This document shows positions 15,382 to 24,913 of a DNA stretch of 34,996 nt, piece after piece (within the stretch, counting starts at the first letter, position 1; every line of letters starts with the position of its first letter). This DNA is from Candidatus Hydrogenedentota bacterium (GTDB lineage: Bacteria > Hydrogenedentota > Hydrogenedentia > Hydrogenedentales > GCA-2746185), in NCBI GenBank assembly GCA_947486375.1, contig CANKTP010000015.1, forward strand, positions 1 through 34,996, read 5' to 3'. A model generated the notes under the pieces. It made no database searches, was not told where the DNA came from, and worked only from the letters and a program-made list of their open reading frames with translations. Made by a program: the position numbers and the translations under genes.

Positions 15382-16416
15382 TTACACGCGCCCCATGATC
15401 GAGTCCACATAGGGGGCGCGAAGAATTCCATGCTCGCTGACGATGCCGGAAATCAATTCCGCGGGAGTGACATCGAAGGCCGGGTTGTAGACGCGGACCC
15501 CCTCGGGGGCCGTCCGCCGTCCGAACCCGCAGGTGACTTCGCCGGGATCGCGCTGTTCGATCGGGATGCCCGATCCATCCGCAAGCGACAAGTCGAAAGT
15601 CGACGAGGGGGCCGCGACATAAAATGGGATTCCGTGGGCTTTTGCCAACAACGCCACTCCATAGGTGCCAATCTTATTCGCCGTGTCGCCATTGGCTGCA
15701 ATCCGGTCCGCGCCGACGATCACCAAGTTGATGCGGCCTTCCCGCATCACCTGCGCCACCATGTTGTCGCACAAGAGCGTGACATCGATACCCGCGTTGA
15801 CTAGTTCCCACGCCGTCAGGCGGGCCCCCTGAAGGAGGGGGCGCGTCTCTCCCGCATAGGCCGAAAATCGCCGCCCTTGTTCATGCGCGGTGAAGAGGGC
15901 CGCCAACGCGGTACCGTAACCCGCCGTCGCCAACCCCCCGGCGTTGCAATGGGTCAGGATGCCGGTTCCCTCCTCGATCAAGGGCGCGCCGTGGGCGCCG
16001 ATGGCGCGGCATATGCGTTTGTCATCGTCCAAGATGGAGCGGGCCTCTTGTTCCAGGGCGGTGAAGAATTCTTTGGGATCGCTTGCCGTCGCCGCATTCG
16101 CGACCCGCCTCATGCGATCCAGCGCCCAAAAGAGATTGACGGCGGTGGGACGCGAGGTCGCCAGATGGTCCGCCGCGGCCAGGGCCGTCTGGCGGGCGGT
16201 ATCGAGGTTCGCGGGATTCGACTCGCGCAACGAGACGAGCACGCCGAGCGCGGCGCATATCCCGATGGCGGGCGCGCCGCGTATGCGCAGGGCCTTGATG
16301 GCCTCCCACACGTCGGCGAGCCGGGCGAGTTCAATCTCGCGGCATTCGCCGGGCAGCAAGGTTTGGTCGAGGATGAACAGCCGGCTGTCGGCCCAGCGCA
16401 AGGTCTGTACAGGCAT
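15382..16416 (-). CDS. mtnA: S-methyl-5-thioribose-1-phosphate isomerase
   Basis: Methionine-salvage aldose-ketose isomerase that converts methylthioribose-1-phosphate to methylthioribulose-1-phosphate. The diagnostic motifs are present: RGAPAIG (46-52), THCNAG with the catalytic Cys157, ETRP (190-193), GADRIAANGD with catalytic Asp237, and NKIGTYGVA. These resemble eIF2B-alpha family proteins, but the Cys/Asp pair and the length of 344 aa fit MtnA. It starts 20 nt after the dnaJ stop, so it is likely cotranscribed with the chaperone operon. No other salvage gene (mtnK, mtnB, mtnP) is in the window. Confidence 0.93.
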   Translation of the reverse strand: MPVQTLRWADSRLFILDQTLLPGECREIELARLADVWEAIKALRIRGAPAIGICAALGVLVSLRESNPANLDTARQTALAAADHLATSRPTAVNLFWALDRMRRVANAATASDPKEFFTALEQEARSILDDDKRICRAIGAHGAPLIEEGTGILTHCNAGGLATAGYGTALAALFTAHEQGRRFSAYAGETRPLLQGARLTAWELVNAGIDVTLLCDNMVAQVMREGRINLVIVGADRIAANGDTANKIGTYGVALLAKAHGIPFYVAAPSSTFDLSLADGSGIPIEQRDPGEVTCGFGRRTAPEGVRVYNPAFDVTPAELISGIVSEHGILRAPYVDSIMGRV

Positions 16417-16436
16417 CGTGGATCCGCCGCGGCGGG

Positions 16437-17564
16437 CTAGGCGCCGCCGCCCAGCGATTCCTTAATCTTGTCCATGAAGCGCTTGTGTAGCGGATAGGCC
16501 TTGGTGTCGTTGAGCGTCTCGAACTGGCGCACCAACTCCTTTTGATCGTTGCCAAGCTTGCTCGGGGTCTCGACCTGCACCTCGACCAGTTGATCGCCGC
16601 GGCGGTAACCCCGCAAATCGGCAATGCCCAGGCCGCGAAGCTTGAAGATCGTGCCGGACTGGGTCCCGGCCGGGATTTTCAATTCGGCCTTTCCATCGAG
16701 CGTCGGGACCGAGATGGTCGCCCCGAGGACCACTTGGGCGAAACTCACGGGAATCCTGCATTGGACGTTGACTCCGTCCCGTTCGAACACGTCGTCGGGC
16801 TGTACCTCGACGCGGATATAGAGATCGCCCCGCGGTCCGCCGTTGCGGCCCGGTTCGCCTTCGCCGCGAAGACTTAGGCGCGACCCGGTGTCGACGCCCG
16901 CGGGAATGTCGACGCTCAACTCCCTGTCGCTGTTCACCTGTCCCGCGCCGCGGCATCGCTTGCACGGATCGCGGATGACCGCCCCGGTCCCGTGACATAT
17001 CGGGCAACCGCGGGTGATGCTGAAGAAGCCTTGCGCCACGCGCACTTGCCCGGCACCATTGCACTGCTTGCACGTCTCTCGCGAGGATCCCTTGGCGGCG
17101 CCGGATCCCCCGCAGTCCGCGCAATTTTCGTGGCGCGGAAACTTGAGCTTTTTCTTCGCGCCGAACGCGGCCTCGCGCAAGGTCATGGTTACCCGGTACT
17201 CGAGGTCATCCCCGTGCGTGGGGGCCTGGGCGCCCGACCGGCCGCGCCCGCCTTGTCCGCCGAAGAAGGAGTCGAAGATATCCTCGAAGGGCGAACCCGA
17301 CTCGAATCCGCCCGCTTGTCCGCCGCCGGGGCCGCGCCCGAACTGCGGGCCGGCCTCGCCGAATTTATCGTACTGGGCGCGCTTGTCCTTGTTCTTCAGG
17401 ACATCGTAGGCCTCGTTGAACTCCTTGAGCTTCTCCTCGGCCACCTTGTCGCCCCCGGTCTTGTCCGGGTGAAACTGATGCGCCAGCTTCCGGTATGCGG
17501 TGCGGATTTCGTCCTCGGTAGACGTCCGGGAAACGCCGAGTATCTTGTAGAAATCTTTGGACAT
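16437..17564 (-). CDS. dnaJ: Chaperone protein DnaJ
   Basis: Hsp40 co-chaperone that stimulates DnaK ATPase. The N-terminal J domain contains HPD (32-34); a Gly/Phe-rich linker follows (75-110). The zinc region has four CxxCxGxG repeats, [24 protein letters not shown] and CKRCRGAG (148-208), and the two C-terminal substrate-binding barrels follow. The length, 375 aa, is typical of class I DnaJ. It is separated from dnaK by 114 nt containing two hairpins, whereas the other operon genes are tightly packed. Confidence 0.97.
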   Translation of the reverse strand: MSKDFYKILGVSRTSTEDEIRTAYRKLAHQFHPDKTGGDKVAEEKLKEFNEAYDVLKNKDKRAQYDKFGEAGPQFGRGPGGGQAGGFESGSPFEDIFDSFFGGQGGRGRSGAQAPTHGDDLEYRVTMTLREAAFGAKKKLKFPRHENCADCGGSGAAKGSSRETCKQCNGAGQVRVAQGFFSITRGCPICHGTGAVIRDPCKRCRGAGQVNSDRELSVDIPAGVDTGSRLSLRGEGEPGRNGGPRGDLYIRVEVQPDDVFERDGVNVQCRIPVSFAQVVLGATISVPTLDGKAELKIPAGTQSGTIFKLRGLGIADLRGYRRGDQLVEVQVETPSKLGNDQKELVRQFETLNDTKAYPLHKRFMDKIKESLGGGA

Positions 17565-17577
17565 GATCGCCCGGGCC

Positions 17578-17650
17578 CGCGCATGCCGACACCGGCATCG
17601 CGTGCCCGTCCTTTTCCCTTCTGTCCCGATGCCCGGCGCGTCGCCGCGCC
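17578..17650 (-). other. Two hairpins in the dnaK-dnaJ gap
   Basis: ATGCCG/CGGCAT with flanking CGCG arms (17578-17602) and GGCGCG/CGCGCC around TCGC (17635-17650) can fold in the mRNA between dnaK and dnaJ. Neither is followed by a T run on the minus strand; a purine stretch lies between them. They look more like processing or stability elements than intrinsic terminators. This is inference from pairing alone. Confidence 0.4.
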
Positions 17651-17678
17651 GTCCATCGACTATTGGGCTCGACTGCGG

Positions 17679-19598
17679 CTATTTCTTGTCTTCGTCATCG
17701 ACGACCGTGAAATCGGCGTCGACCGTATCCTTGTCCTGTCCCTGCGGTCCCGCGTCGGCGGCGCCCTCGGCGGGCTGCGCCTTTTCGGCCTCGCGCGCGG
17801 CGGCGGCGGCATACATGGCCTCGGCCAATTTGTGCGAGGCTTCCGTCAACTTGTTCACGGCCGTCTCGATGAGGCCGACGTCCTCGCCCTCGAGGGACTG
17901 GTTCACTTCCACAATGGCCGCCACGATGGCCGCCTTGTCGTCCGCGCCCACCTTGTCGCCGAATTCCTTCATCGACTTCTCGGTCTGGTACACGAGCGAA
18001 TCGGCCTGGTTACGAATCTCGATCGCGCGCCGGCGGTCCTTGTCTTCCTGCGCATGGGTCTCGGCTTCCTTGACCATCTGGTCGATATCGGATTCGGAGA
18101 GCCCGCTCGAGGACTCAATGCGGATTTTTTGTTCCTTTGCCGTCGCCAAGTCCTTCGCGGAAACGTGGACGATTCCGTTCACGTCGATGTCGAAGGAGAC
18201 CTCGATCTGCGGGATGCCGCGGGGGGCCGATGGAATTCCCTCGAGATTGAACCTTCCCAGGGTACGGTTGTCCTTGGCCAGTTCGCGTTCTCCCTGCAAG
18301 ACATGGATGGTCACGGCCGTTTGGCTGTCCGACGCGGTCGAGAAAATCTGGCGTTTATTGACGGGAATCGTGGTGTTGCGTTCGATCAGGCGCGTGCAAA
18401 TGCCGCCCAGGGTCTCGATTCCGAGCGACAGCGGGGTCACGTCCAAGAGCAAAACGTCCTTGACGTCCCCGGCCAGCACACCGCCTTGTATCGCCGCGCC
18501 CAACGCGACGACCTCGTCCGGATTGACACTGCGGTTCGGTTCGCGGTTGAAGATGCTCTTGACGATCTGGCCGACTGCCGGCATGCGCGACATGCCGCCG
18601 ACGAGGATGACCTCGTCGATGTTCGCCGCCGTGAGCCCCGCGTCCTCGAGGGCCTGTTGGCACGGCTTCTTCGTGCGATGGAGCAGTTCGTCGCACAGTT
18701 GCTCGAGCTTGGCGCGTGTCAGGGTGTAGTTCATGTGTTTTGGGCCCGACGCATCGGCCGTGATGAACGGCAGGTTTATGTCGGTTGTCATCGCGCTGGA
18801 AAGCTCGCACTTGGCCTTCTCGGCCCCCTCCTTGAGACGCTGGAGCGCCATGGGGTCCTTGCGAAGATCGATGCCCTGTTCCTTCATAAATTCCTCGGCA
18901 AGCCACCGGATGATCGCCTCGTCGAAGTCGTCGCCGCCGAGGTGGGTGTCGCCGTTGGTGCTCAGCACCTCGAAACTGTCGTCCCCGATCGCGAGGATCG
19001 ACACGTCGAAGGTCCCGCCCCCGAGGTCGTACACGGCGATCTTCTCGTTCTTCTTCGATTCCAACCCGTAGGCGAGCGCCGCCGCGGTCGGTTCGTTGAT
19101 GATTCGCAACACGTCCAGCCCGGCGATTTTCCCCGCGTCCTTCGTCGCCTGGCGCTGTGCGTCGTTGAAATAGGCCGGCACCGTGACGATCGCCTGGGTG
19201 ACGGGTTCGCCCAAGTACGCCTCCGCCGTCTCCTTCATCTTCTGGAGGATCATCGCCGAAATCTCGGGGGGACGGTACTGTTTCCCCTGTATCTCGACCT
19301 GGCAGTCGCCGGTCCCCGTCGCGCTGACCTTGTACGGCACGAGGTCGCGTTCCGCCTTGGTTTCCTCGAAACGGCGTCCCATGAATCGCTTGATGCTGAA
19401 GATGGTGTTGACGGGGTTCGTGACGGCTTGCCGTTTCGCCACCGCGCCAATCAAACGTTCGCCGTCCTTCGAGAACGCGACGCACGAGGGCGTGGTGCGA
19501 TTGCCCTCGGAGTTCGCGATGACCACGGGTTCCCCCGCCTCCATGACCGCAACGCACGAGTTCGTCGTGCCCAAGTCGATCCCGATGACTTTGCCCAT
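17679..19598 (-). CDS. dnaK: Molecular chaperone DnaK (Hsp70)
   Basis: ATP-dependent Hsp70 chaperone. It begins [17 protein letters not shown], the phosphate-1 loop of the actin-like ATPase domain, and continues with [29 protein letters not shown] and [12 protein letters not shown]. The substrate-binding domain starts at [14 protein letters not shown], and the protein ends in an acidic tail ([13 protein letters not shown]). At 639 aa the length is standard. A strong GAGGAGGAA ribosome binding site lies within the last codons and stop of grpE, only 5 nt before this start. The gene belongs to the HrcA/CIRCE-controlled operon. Confidence 0.98.
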   Translation of the reverse strand: MGKVIGIDLGTTNSCVAVMEAGEPVVIANSEGNRTTPSCVAFSKDGERLIGAVAKRQAVTNPVNTIFSIKRFMGRRFEETKAERDLVPYKVSATGTGDCQVEIQGKQYRPPEISAMILQKMKETAEAYLGEPVTQAIVTVPAYFNDAQRQATKDAGKIAGLDVLRIINEPTAAALAYGLESKKNEKIAVYDLGGGTFDVSILAIGDDSFEVLSTNGDTHLGGDDFDEAIIRWLAEEFMKEQGIDLRKDPMALQRLKEGAEKAKCELSSAMTTDINLPFITADASGPKHMNYTLTRAKLEQLCDELLHRTKKPCQQALEDAGLTAANIDEVILVGGMSRMPAVGQIVKSIFNREPNRSVNPDEVVALGAAIQGGVLAGDVKDVLLLDVTPLSLGIETLGGICTRLIERNTTIPVNKRQIFSTASDSQTAVTIHVLQGERELAKDNRTLGRFNLEGIPSAPRGIPQIEVSFDIDVNGIVHVSAKDLATAKEQKIRIESSSGLSESDIDQMVKEAETHAQEDKDRRRAIEIRNQADSLVYQTEKSMKEFGDKVGADDKAAIVAAIVEVNQSLEGEDVGLIETAVNKLTEASHKLAEAMYAAAAAREAEKAQPAEGAADAGPQGQDKDTVDADFTVVDDEDKK

Positions 19599-19603
19599 GA
19601 TGA

Positions 19604-20263
19604 TTATTCCTCCTCGACTATCGGTTGTGCTTCGGTGGATGGCCCGGTACTCACGGCCACCCTGCTGGGACGCAACACCAGGTCGCCCAGGCGGTGTCCC
19701 TTCTGGAATTCGTGGACCACGTGGCCGGCGGGGACCGAATCGGAACTCATCTGCGCCACCGCCTCGTGTATGTTCGGGTCGAAGCGTTCGCCCGCGGCCG
19801 CAATGGGAGACAACCCGTTCTGGCGCAGCGCCTCGTTCATTTGCGTCAACACCATCGCCACTCCTTGCGCCACGCCCGAGGACGCGCCATCCGCGTGCTC
19901 GAGCGCCAAGCCCAGGTTGTCCATCACCGGCACCAATGCCCGGATGATGCCCTCGGCGGCAGTCTTCCGGATTCGTTCGTTCTCTCTCGCGGTCCGTTTC
20001 CGGAAATTATCGAACTCGGCGCGCGCGCGCAGCAGTTGATCCTTCAAGTACTCGACCTCTTGCTCGAGTAGGACCGTACGCTCGCCCACCGGGGACTCGG
20101 GTTGAGTTTCCGGATCGACGATTTCGCACGGGATTTCGCCGCCGGACTCGTCCAGTTCGGAAATGTCTTCGACCGCGTCCCGCCCCGCCGCTTCGTCGAG
20201 CTTCCGCTCGAATTCTGTTTTGTCGTTGTTCTGCATGTCTTTCATCTTTTTTCGCTTGGACAC
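19604..20263 (-). CDS. grpE: Nucleotide exchange factor GrpE
   Basis: DnaK nucleotide-exchange factor. An acidic, poorly conserved N-terminus is followed by the long dimerisation helix ([22 protein letters not shown]), then [16 protein letters not shown] and the C-terminal beta domain with [35 protein letters not shown]. The GTG at 20263, 9 nt after the hrcA stop, gives 219 aa; ATG 20245 in the same frame is an alternative and neither has a clear ribosome binding site. Its last codons contain the dnaK ribosome binding site. Confidence 0.95.
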   Translation of the reverse strand: MSKRKKMKDMQNNDKTEFERKLDEAAGRDAVEDISELDESGGEIPCEIVDPETQPESPVGERTVLLEQEVEYLKDQLLRARAEFDNFRKRTARENERIRKTAAEGIIRALVPVMDNLGLALEHADGASSGVAQGVAMVLTQMNEALRQNGLSPIAAAGERFDPNIHEAVAQMSSDSVPAGHVVHEFQKGHRLGDLVLRPSRVAVSTGPSTEAQPIVEEE

Positions 20264-20272
20264 CGGGGCAAT

Positions 20273-21322
20273 TTATCCCGCAAGGCGCGTCAATAGCCGC
20301 CCCAGCATGCCCGCGGTGTATTCCACCAATCCCGTTAATTTCGAGTACGGCATTCGACGCGGCCCGAGAATGCCCACCATCCCCACTGTCTGGCCCGCGA
20401 TTTTGTACGGCGCCGAGACCACGCTAATCTCGCCTAGCCCGTGCTGGAGGGCCTCGGAACCGATGACGACCCGGCTGCGGCGATCGTCGGAGGGGACAAG
20501 GCCGCCCCGCAGAAGGTCCACGACCCGGGTATGTTCGTCGAGCAAGTCGAACAACTCGCGCGCCTTTTCCACGTTGTGAAACTCGGGTTGTTCGAATAGC
20601 TGTGTCGCGCCATCCAGGAAAAGCTGGCCGTGGCGCATCGACGGCGAAAACTCCATCACCTTGAGCGCTTGCTCCGCGAGGAGCCGTTGTTCGTCGGCGG
20701 ACCCCTGTGTGCGCGCGCGAACCACGGTGGCGATTTGATCGATCGCCGCGCCGCGCACCGTTTCGTTCAGGAATCGCCCGAGCCGCGCCGCGTGTTCCGG
20801 CATAAGGGGAGCGTCCATGGATATGACGGAGGTCTTCACGCTCCCGAAGGTGTCGGCCAGGAGCATCACCACCCGGTTGCCCTGGAGCGGCATGATCTCG
20901 ATGTGTTTGACCCGCGCCTCCTGCGCGTTGGGCGACTCGACAATCCCCGTCTGGTGAGAGATTAGCGCCAACAGGTGGCTGGTCTGCCTCAATATCTCGT
21001 CGGCGTCGGCCAACCTCTCGGACAATTGGTGCTCCAAGCGGTTCCGTTCGGCCAGCGTCACGTCCTGGACGCGCATCAGATAGTCCACGTAGTAACGGTA
21101 CCCCTTGTCGGTAGGGACGCGTCCCGAGCTCGTGTGAAGCTGCTCCAGGAACCCCAGCTCTTCGAGGTCCGCCATGACATTACGCACCGTCGCCGGGCTA
21201 ATGTCCAGCGAAAACCGTTTGACGATGGCGCGCGACCCAACCGGTTCGGCCGACGTGATATACGATTGCACGACGGCCTGAAGTACGAGTTCTTCGCGTT
21301 CGGAAAGTTTGGGGTTGATCAT
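20273..21322 (-). CDS. hrcA: Heat-inducible transcription repressor HrcA
   Basis: HrcA binds CIRCE operators and represses class I heat-shock genes until titrated chaperone (usually GroEL) frees the promoter. The N-terminal winged helix (LSEREELVLQAVVQSYITSAEPVGSRAI, ISPATVRNVMADLEELGFL, HTSSGRVPTDKGYRYYVDYL) and the GAF-like C-terminal domain (TQLFEQPEF, VVIGSE, GILGPRRMPYSKL) are complete. ATG 21322 gives 349 aa, the usual size; the longer upstream frame would run through the operator. It is first gene of the hrcA-grpE-dnaK-dnaJ operon. A CIRCE element is found 70 nt upstream of this start. Confidence 0.96.
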   Translation of the reverse strand: MINPKLSEREELVLQAVVQSYITSAEPVGSRAIVKRFSLDISPATVRNVMADLEELGFLEQLHTSSGRVPTDKGYRYYVDYLMRVQDVTLAERNRLEHQLSERLADADEILRQTSHLLALISHQTGIVESPNAQEARVKHIEIMPLQGNRVVMLLADTFGSVKTSVISMDAPLMPEHAARLGRFLNETVRGAAIDQIATVVRARTQGSADEQRLLAEQALKVMEFSPSMRHGQLFLDGATQLFEQPEFHNVEKARELFDLLDEHTRVVDLLRGGLVPSDDRRSRVVIGSEALQHGLGEISVVSAPYKIAGQTVGMVGILGPRRMPYSKLTGLVEYTAGMLGRLLTRLAG

Positions 21323-21391
21323 TTCCACGCTTGGGGGGCCCGGTTCAAAGACGGGCTGCCTTCGTTGGGAGTACCGAAACAAAAACGGTTC

Positions 21392-21418
21392 TTGGCACTC
21401 GTAAATACAGAGTGCTGA
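21392..21418 (-). promoter_or_regulatory. CIRCE operator (HrcA binding site)
   Basis: TTGGCACTC and GAGTGCTGA are separated by exactly 9 nt, against the consensus TTAGCACTC-N9-GAGTGCTAA (8 of 9 matches in each arm). It lies just downstream of the -10 box of the hrcA promoter, over the expected +5 to +31 region, the classical position for repression. Confidence 0.95.
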
Positions 21419-21429
21419 TAATCGGCGAA

Positions 21430-21458
21430 AGTGTAGCACACCCCACCCGGACTGTCAA
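21430..21458 (-). promoter_or_regulatory. Sigma-70-type promoter of the hrcA operon
   Basis: On the minus strand TTGACA (21458-21453, perfect -35) is followed after 17 nt by TACACT (21435-21430, -10, 4 of 6). Transcription would start near 21423, giving a leader of about 100 nt that includes the CIRCE operator. Confidence 0.85.
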
Positions 21459-21513
21459 GGTTCGCGGAGCCCTCGGACAGGGCTTCCGAGATCGCGATTC
21501 GGGGCCCGCTCCC

Positions 21514-21542
21514 TTGACACGGCAACGCTAAACGGCTACGAT
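21514..21542 (+). promoter_or_regulatory. Sigma-70-type promoter of the polysaccharide cluster
   Basis: TTGACA (21514-21519) is followed after a 17-nt spacer by TACGAT (21537-21542). A start near 21549 would leave a leader of about 30 nt before ATG 21578. It diverges from the hrcA promoter, with the two -35 boxes about 55 nt apart. Confidence 0.72.
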
Positions 21543-21577
21543 TCCGCGACTTAGTTCTTCCTGCCCTTGGGACTCCC

Positions 21578-22696
21578 ATGCGAATCGGATTCGATGCCGG
21601 CCCCATCACGACGACTCGTTCCGGGGTAGGCAACTACTGCTATTACCTCCTCAAAAACCTATTGGCCCTCGCTCCCGCGGAGTCGTTTCGCCTCTTCTCC
21701 ACCGGGCGCGCCCGGATCGATTTGGGGCCGATCGCGGGCAAGGCGGAACATCGGCACTGGCCGGTCCCGACCCGGCTCATGTATTTCGCATGGGAGCGCC
21801 TCGGCAGGCCGAGGGTGGATCTGGCCTTGGGGGGAGTCGACGTGTACCATGCGACCAATTTCTTCCTCCCCCCGACGCGCCGCGCCCGGCGCGTGGTCAC
21901 GATTCATGACCTGGCGTTCCTGGCGGTCCCGGAATATTGCAGCCCGAAGATAGTCGGCCCCTTTGCGCGCGGGGTTTCCAAGTTCTGCCGCGAGGCGGAC
22001 GCCATCATGGTGTACTCGGAATCGACGCGGAGCGACGTGTCCCGCTATTTGGGAGTCGACCCGGGCAAAATGACGGTCGCCCCGATGGCGGTGGACGAAG
22101 ATTTTCGTCCCATGGATCGCGCCAAGGCCGCTTCGCACGTCGCGGAAAAATATGGGGTGAAAGGCCCGTTCCTGCTGTTCGTAAGCACCCTCGAGCCCCG
22201 GAAGAACCTCGTGGGCCTGCTGCGATCCTTTGCCCGCGTGGAAAAATCCATCCCGCATAATTTGGTCCTCATTGGCTCGGTCGGCTGGAACACGCGGCCG
22301 ATTTTCGAGCTGATCGAAACGCTGGGTATTCAAGACCGAGTCGTCCGCCCGGGCTTCGTGCCCCACCTCGAGCTCCCGGCATTTTACTGCGCGGCGGACG
22401 CATTCGTATTTCCCACGCATTACGAGGGCTTTGGGTTGCCGCTCTTGGAGGCGCTCACCTGCGGTTGCCCCGTCGTGACCTCCACGAACAGCTCGGTAAG
22501 GGAAGTTACCGGCGGGGCCGCCCTCCACGTCGATTCCCTCGACGAGGCCGGGTTCGCGGACGCGGTGATGCGAATCCTGGACGATCGGGCCCTGCGGGCG
22601 CGCCTCGTGGCGCTGGGCCTCGAGCATGCGAGGAAGTTCTCGTGGCATGCCTGCGCCGAGTCCACGATGGGCGTGTATCGGCGGCTGGCCGAATGA
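21578..22696 (+). CDS. Glycosyltransferase family 4 protein (first of three)
   Basis: GT-B fold retaining glycosyltransferase of the GT4 type. The N-terminal half has the acceptor-domain signature GPITTTRSGVGNYCYYLLKNL near the start and VVTIHDLAF near 110. The C-terminal half has VSTLEPRKNLVGLLRSF (nucleotide-sugar phosphate contact) and the EX7E motif within HYEGFGLPLLEALTCGCPVV. At 372 aa it is of usual length. It is predicted to add a sugar to a lipid-linked intermediate on the cytoplasmic side; donor and acceptor cannot be read from sequence. Its stop overlaps the next gene's start (ATGA). No good ribosome binding site precedes ATG 21578. Confidence 0.9.
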   Translation: MRIGFDAGPITTTRSGVGNYCYYLLKNLLALAPAESFRLFSTGRARIDLGPIAGKAEHRHWPVPTRLMYFAWERLGRPRVDLALGGVDVYHATNFFLPPTRRARRVVTIHDLAFLAVPEYCSPKIVGPFARGVSKFCREADAIMVYSESTRSDVSRYLGVDPGKMTVAPMAVDEDFRPMDRAKAASHVAEKYGVKGPFLLFVSTLEPRKNLVGLLRSFARVEKSIPHNLVLIGSVGWNTRPIFELIETLGIQDRVVRPGFVPHLELPAFYCAADAFVFPTHYEGFGLPLLEALTCGCPVVTSTNSSVREVTGGAALHVDSLDEAGFADAVMRILDDRALRARLVALGLEHARKFSWHACAESTMGVYRRLAE

Positions 22697-23775
22697 AGAT
22701 TCTATTCGACGCGCTCCAAGCCGGAAACCGCAGCGGCACGGGCCGCTACTCGGAGGAACTCGCGTCGCGGCTTCCCGGCCTCGCGGGCGACATCGAAGTC
22801 ATTGTCGAGCCGCCGCCCGCCCGGTGGGCCAGCCATTCGCCGGCGGTGCGGCTCTGGGGAGCTCGCCGGGTCGCGTACGAACAGTTCGGCCTGTCCCGCC
22901 TTGCCCGCGAGATCGGCGCCGCCGGGGTCCACTACCCGGCGAACATCGGGACGGCATTTCGCAAAAGCCCGTCGGTGGTCACGATCCACGATGTCAGTTT
23001 TTTCAGGAATCCCGGCTGGTTCACGCTGAATAGGGCAATGTATTACCGCGTGGCGGTCGGCCAAAGCGCGCACACCGCCACGCGCGTGATCGCCGATTCG
23101 ACGGCGGCGGCGGATGACATCGTGAATTTCCTCGGAATTCGCGCCGGCAAAATCGACGTGATTCCGCTGGGCGTCGATCCGGTATTTTGCCCCGCGCCCG
23201 ACGCCCAATGCGCCCGCATCCGCGAGCGTCATGGGCTACCCGGGCGTTTCTTTCTCTACCTGGGAACTCTCGAACCGCGAAAGAATCTTCCGCGGTTGAT
23301 CGAGGCATGGTCCCGAATCGCGATTGAGGCCGACGTGGACCTGGTCATTGCGGGCCGGGACGGCTGGAAGACGGGCCCCATCGACCGGGCCATTGGCAGT
23401 TCCCTGGCCCGCGCCCGGATTCATCGTCCCGGATTCGTCGACCCCGCCGATTTGCCCGCCTTGCTCAGCGCGGCGACCGCGTTCGTCTGGCCAAGTTTGT
23501 GCGAGGGGTTCGGATTGCCGGTGCTCGAGGCGATGGCCTGCGGCGTCCCCGTGCTTTCCTCCAACACGTCCAGTATCCCCGAAGTCACCGGCGACGCCGC
23601 CATGCTAGTCGATCCCTTGGACATCGACGCCATTGCCAACGGGATGTTGCGGATCGTCCGCGACGAGAAACTCCGCGCGCGCTTGCGCACGGCGGGTCCC
23701 GAACAGGCGCGGCGGTTTACTTGGGAGCGCACCGCCTCGATGACCTTGGAGACCTACCGGCGCGCGTTTTCGTGA
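22693..23775 (+). CDS. Glycosyltransferase family 4 protein (second of three)
   Basis: GT4-type glycosyltransferase of 360 aa, similar in motif spacing to the previous gene and probably a duplicate: GNRSGTGRYSEEL near the N-terminus, VVTIHDVSFF, LYLGTLEPRKNLPRLIEAWSR and the EX7E region LCEGFGLPVLEAMACGVPVLSSNTSSIPEV. The start at 22693 overlaps the stop of the first glycosyltransferase by 4 nt. A longer in-frame opening exists upstream but lies inside that gene and lacks family similarity. It is probably involved in stepwise assembly of the same repeat unit. Confidence 0.9.
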   Translation: MKILFDALQAGNRSGTGRYSEELASRLPGLAGDIEVIVEPPPARWASHSPAVRLWGARRVAYEQFGLSRLAREIGAAGVHYPANIGTAFRKSPSVVTIHDVSFFRNPGWFTLNRAMYYRVAVGQSAHTATRVIADSTAAADDIVNFLGIRAGKIDVIPLGVDPVFCPAPDAQCARIRERHGLPGRFFLYLGTLEPRKNLPRLIEAWSRIAIEADVDLVIAGRDGWKTGPIDRAIGSSLARARIHRPGFVDPADLPALLSAATAFVWPSLCEGFGLPVLEAMACGVPVLSSNTSSIPEVTGDAAMLVDPLDIDAIANGMLRIVRDEKLRARLRTAGPEQARRFTWERTASMTLETYRRAFS

Positions 23776-23791
23776 TACGGTTGGCCCCGGC

Positions 23792-24913
23792 ATGAAGATT
23801 CTCCACGTGTACAAGGACTTCGATCCACCCGTCCATGGCGGGATGGAGCGGCACATGGCGTTGATGTGCCGCTTCCAGCGCGAGTGGGCCGACGTCGAGG
23901 CCTTGACCTGCAGCCGCTCGGGGTTCACCCGAAGGGTCATCCGCGACGGGACCCCTGTCACCGAGGTGGGCGAATGGGGGCGTTTCCAAAACGCCCCGGT
24001 GTCCCCGATGTTCCCGTATTATCTCAAGCGAATGCGGGCGGACGTGGTCGTAGTTCATGTCCCCAACCCGACCGCCGAGGTGGCCTATTTGTTGGCGCGG
24101 CCCGCCGGCCGGCTCGTGGTGCGGTATCAAAGCGATGTCGTGCGCCAGGCCGCCGCGATGAGAGTGTACGGCCCGGTGCAAATGCATTTCCTGCGCAATG
24201 CTGATATCATCCTGCCGACGTCGAGCCAGTATCTCGAAACCTCGGCGACATTGCGCGGGGTCCGCTCGCGGTGTCAGGTTGTTCCCCTGGGGATCGTGGC
24301 GGAGGACTTCGCAAGGCCCGATGCGGCCCGCGTCTCCGAAATTCGGGCCGCGTATGGCGGCGCGTTTGCGTTCTTTTCGGGAAGACACCGATACTACAAG
24401 GGTTTGGAGTACCTCGTGCGCGCCACGACAGACATTGCGTATCCCGTGGTGATTGCGGGCGACGGTCCCGAGCGGGCCCGCCTGTCGGCCCTGGCTTCCG
24501 AATTGGGCCTCCGCCCCCTATTTATCGGGGCATTGTCCCACCAGGAATTGGTGAACCACCTGCACGCATGCGCGGTGGTGGCCTTTCCCTCGGTCGAGCG
24601 TAGCGAGGCCTACGGGCTTTCGATTCTCGAGGCCCACGCCTGCGGCAAGCCCGTCGTCGCGACGAAGCTCGGCACCGGGGTCGAGTTCGCCAACCTCGAC
24701 GGCGTGACGGGCGTCAACGTGCCGCCGCGCGATTCCAAGGCGCTGGCCGCGGCCATCAACGCCCTGATCGAGGACGAACCCCGTGCCCGGCGGCTGGGCG
24801 AAGCGGGGCGCGCGAGGGTCGCCGGGGAATTGGACGCGCGGGTCATAGCGCGCCGAGAGTTCGAAATTTACCGTGACGTGGTGGCGGGATGCAACAAAAC
24901 TACTGGTACCTGA
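23792..24913 (+). CDS. Glycosyltransferase family 4 protein (third of three)
   Basis: GT4 glycosyltransferase of 373 aa, from a different sub-branch than the first two. It begins MKILHVYKDFDPPVHGGMERHM, has the central SGRHRYYKGLEYLVRAT (R/K phosphate-binding element), VIAGDGPERARL and the EX7E motif in ERSEAYGLSILEAHACGKPVVAT. Its last 25 nt overlap the start of the WecA-type gene in another frame. It starts 16 nt after the previous stop. Confidence 0.9.
   Translation: MKILHVYKDFDPPVHGGMERHMALMCRFQREWADVEALTCSRSGFTRRVIRDGTPVTEVGEWGRFQNAPVSPMFPYYLKRMRADVVVVHVPNPTAEVAYLLARPAGRLVVRYQSDVVRQAAAMRVYGPVQMHFLRNADIILPTSSQYLETSATLRGVRSRCQVVPLGIVAEDFARPDAARVSEIRAAYGGAFAFFSGRHRYYKGLEYLVRATTDIAYPVVIAGDGPERARLSALASELGLRPLFIGALSHQELVNHLHACAVVAFPSVERSEAYGLSILEAHACGKPVVATKLGTGVEFANLDGVTGVNVPPRDSKALAAAINALIEDEPRARRLGEAGRARVAGELDARVIARREFEIYRDVVAGCNKTTGT

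Noticed and set aside
17578-17650. Hairpins after dnaK considered as an intrinsic terminator
   Set aside because: No T run follows on the transcribed minus strand, and dnaJ lies directly downstream in the expected operon order.
16992-20039. Very long open frame (about 1,015 codons) on the plus strand across dnaJ, dnaK and grpE
   Set aside because: It is antisense to three unmistakable conserved genes, has an arginine/leucine-rich shadow composition and no domain. GC-rich codon bias keeps the frame open.
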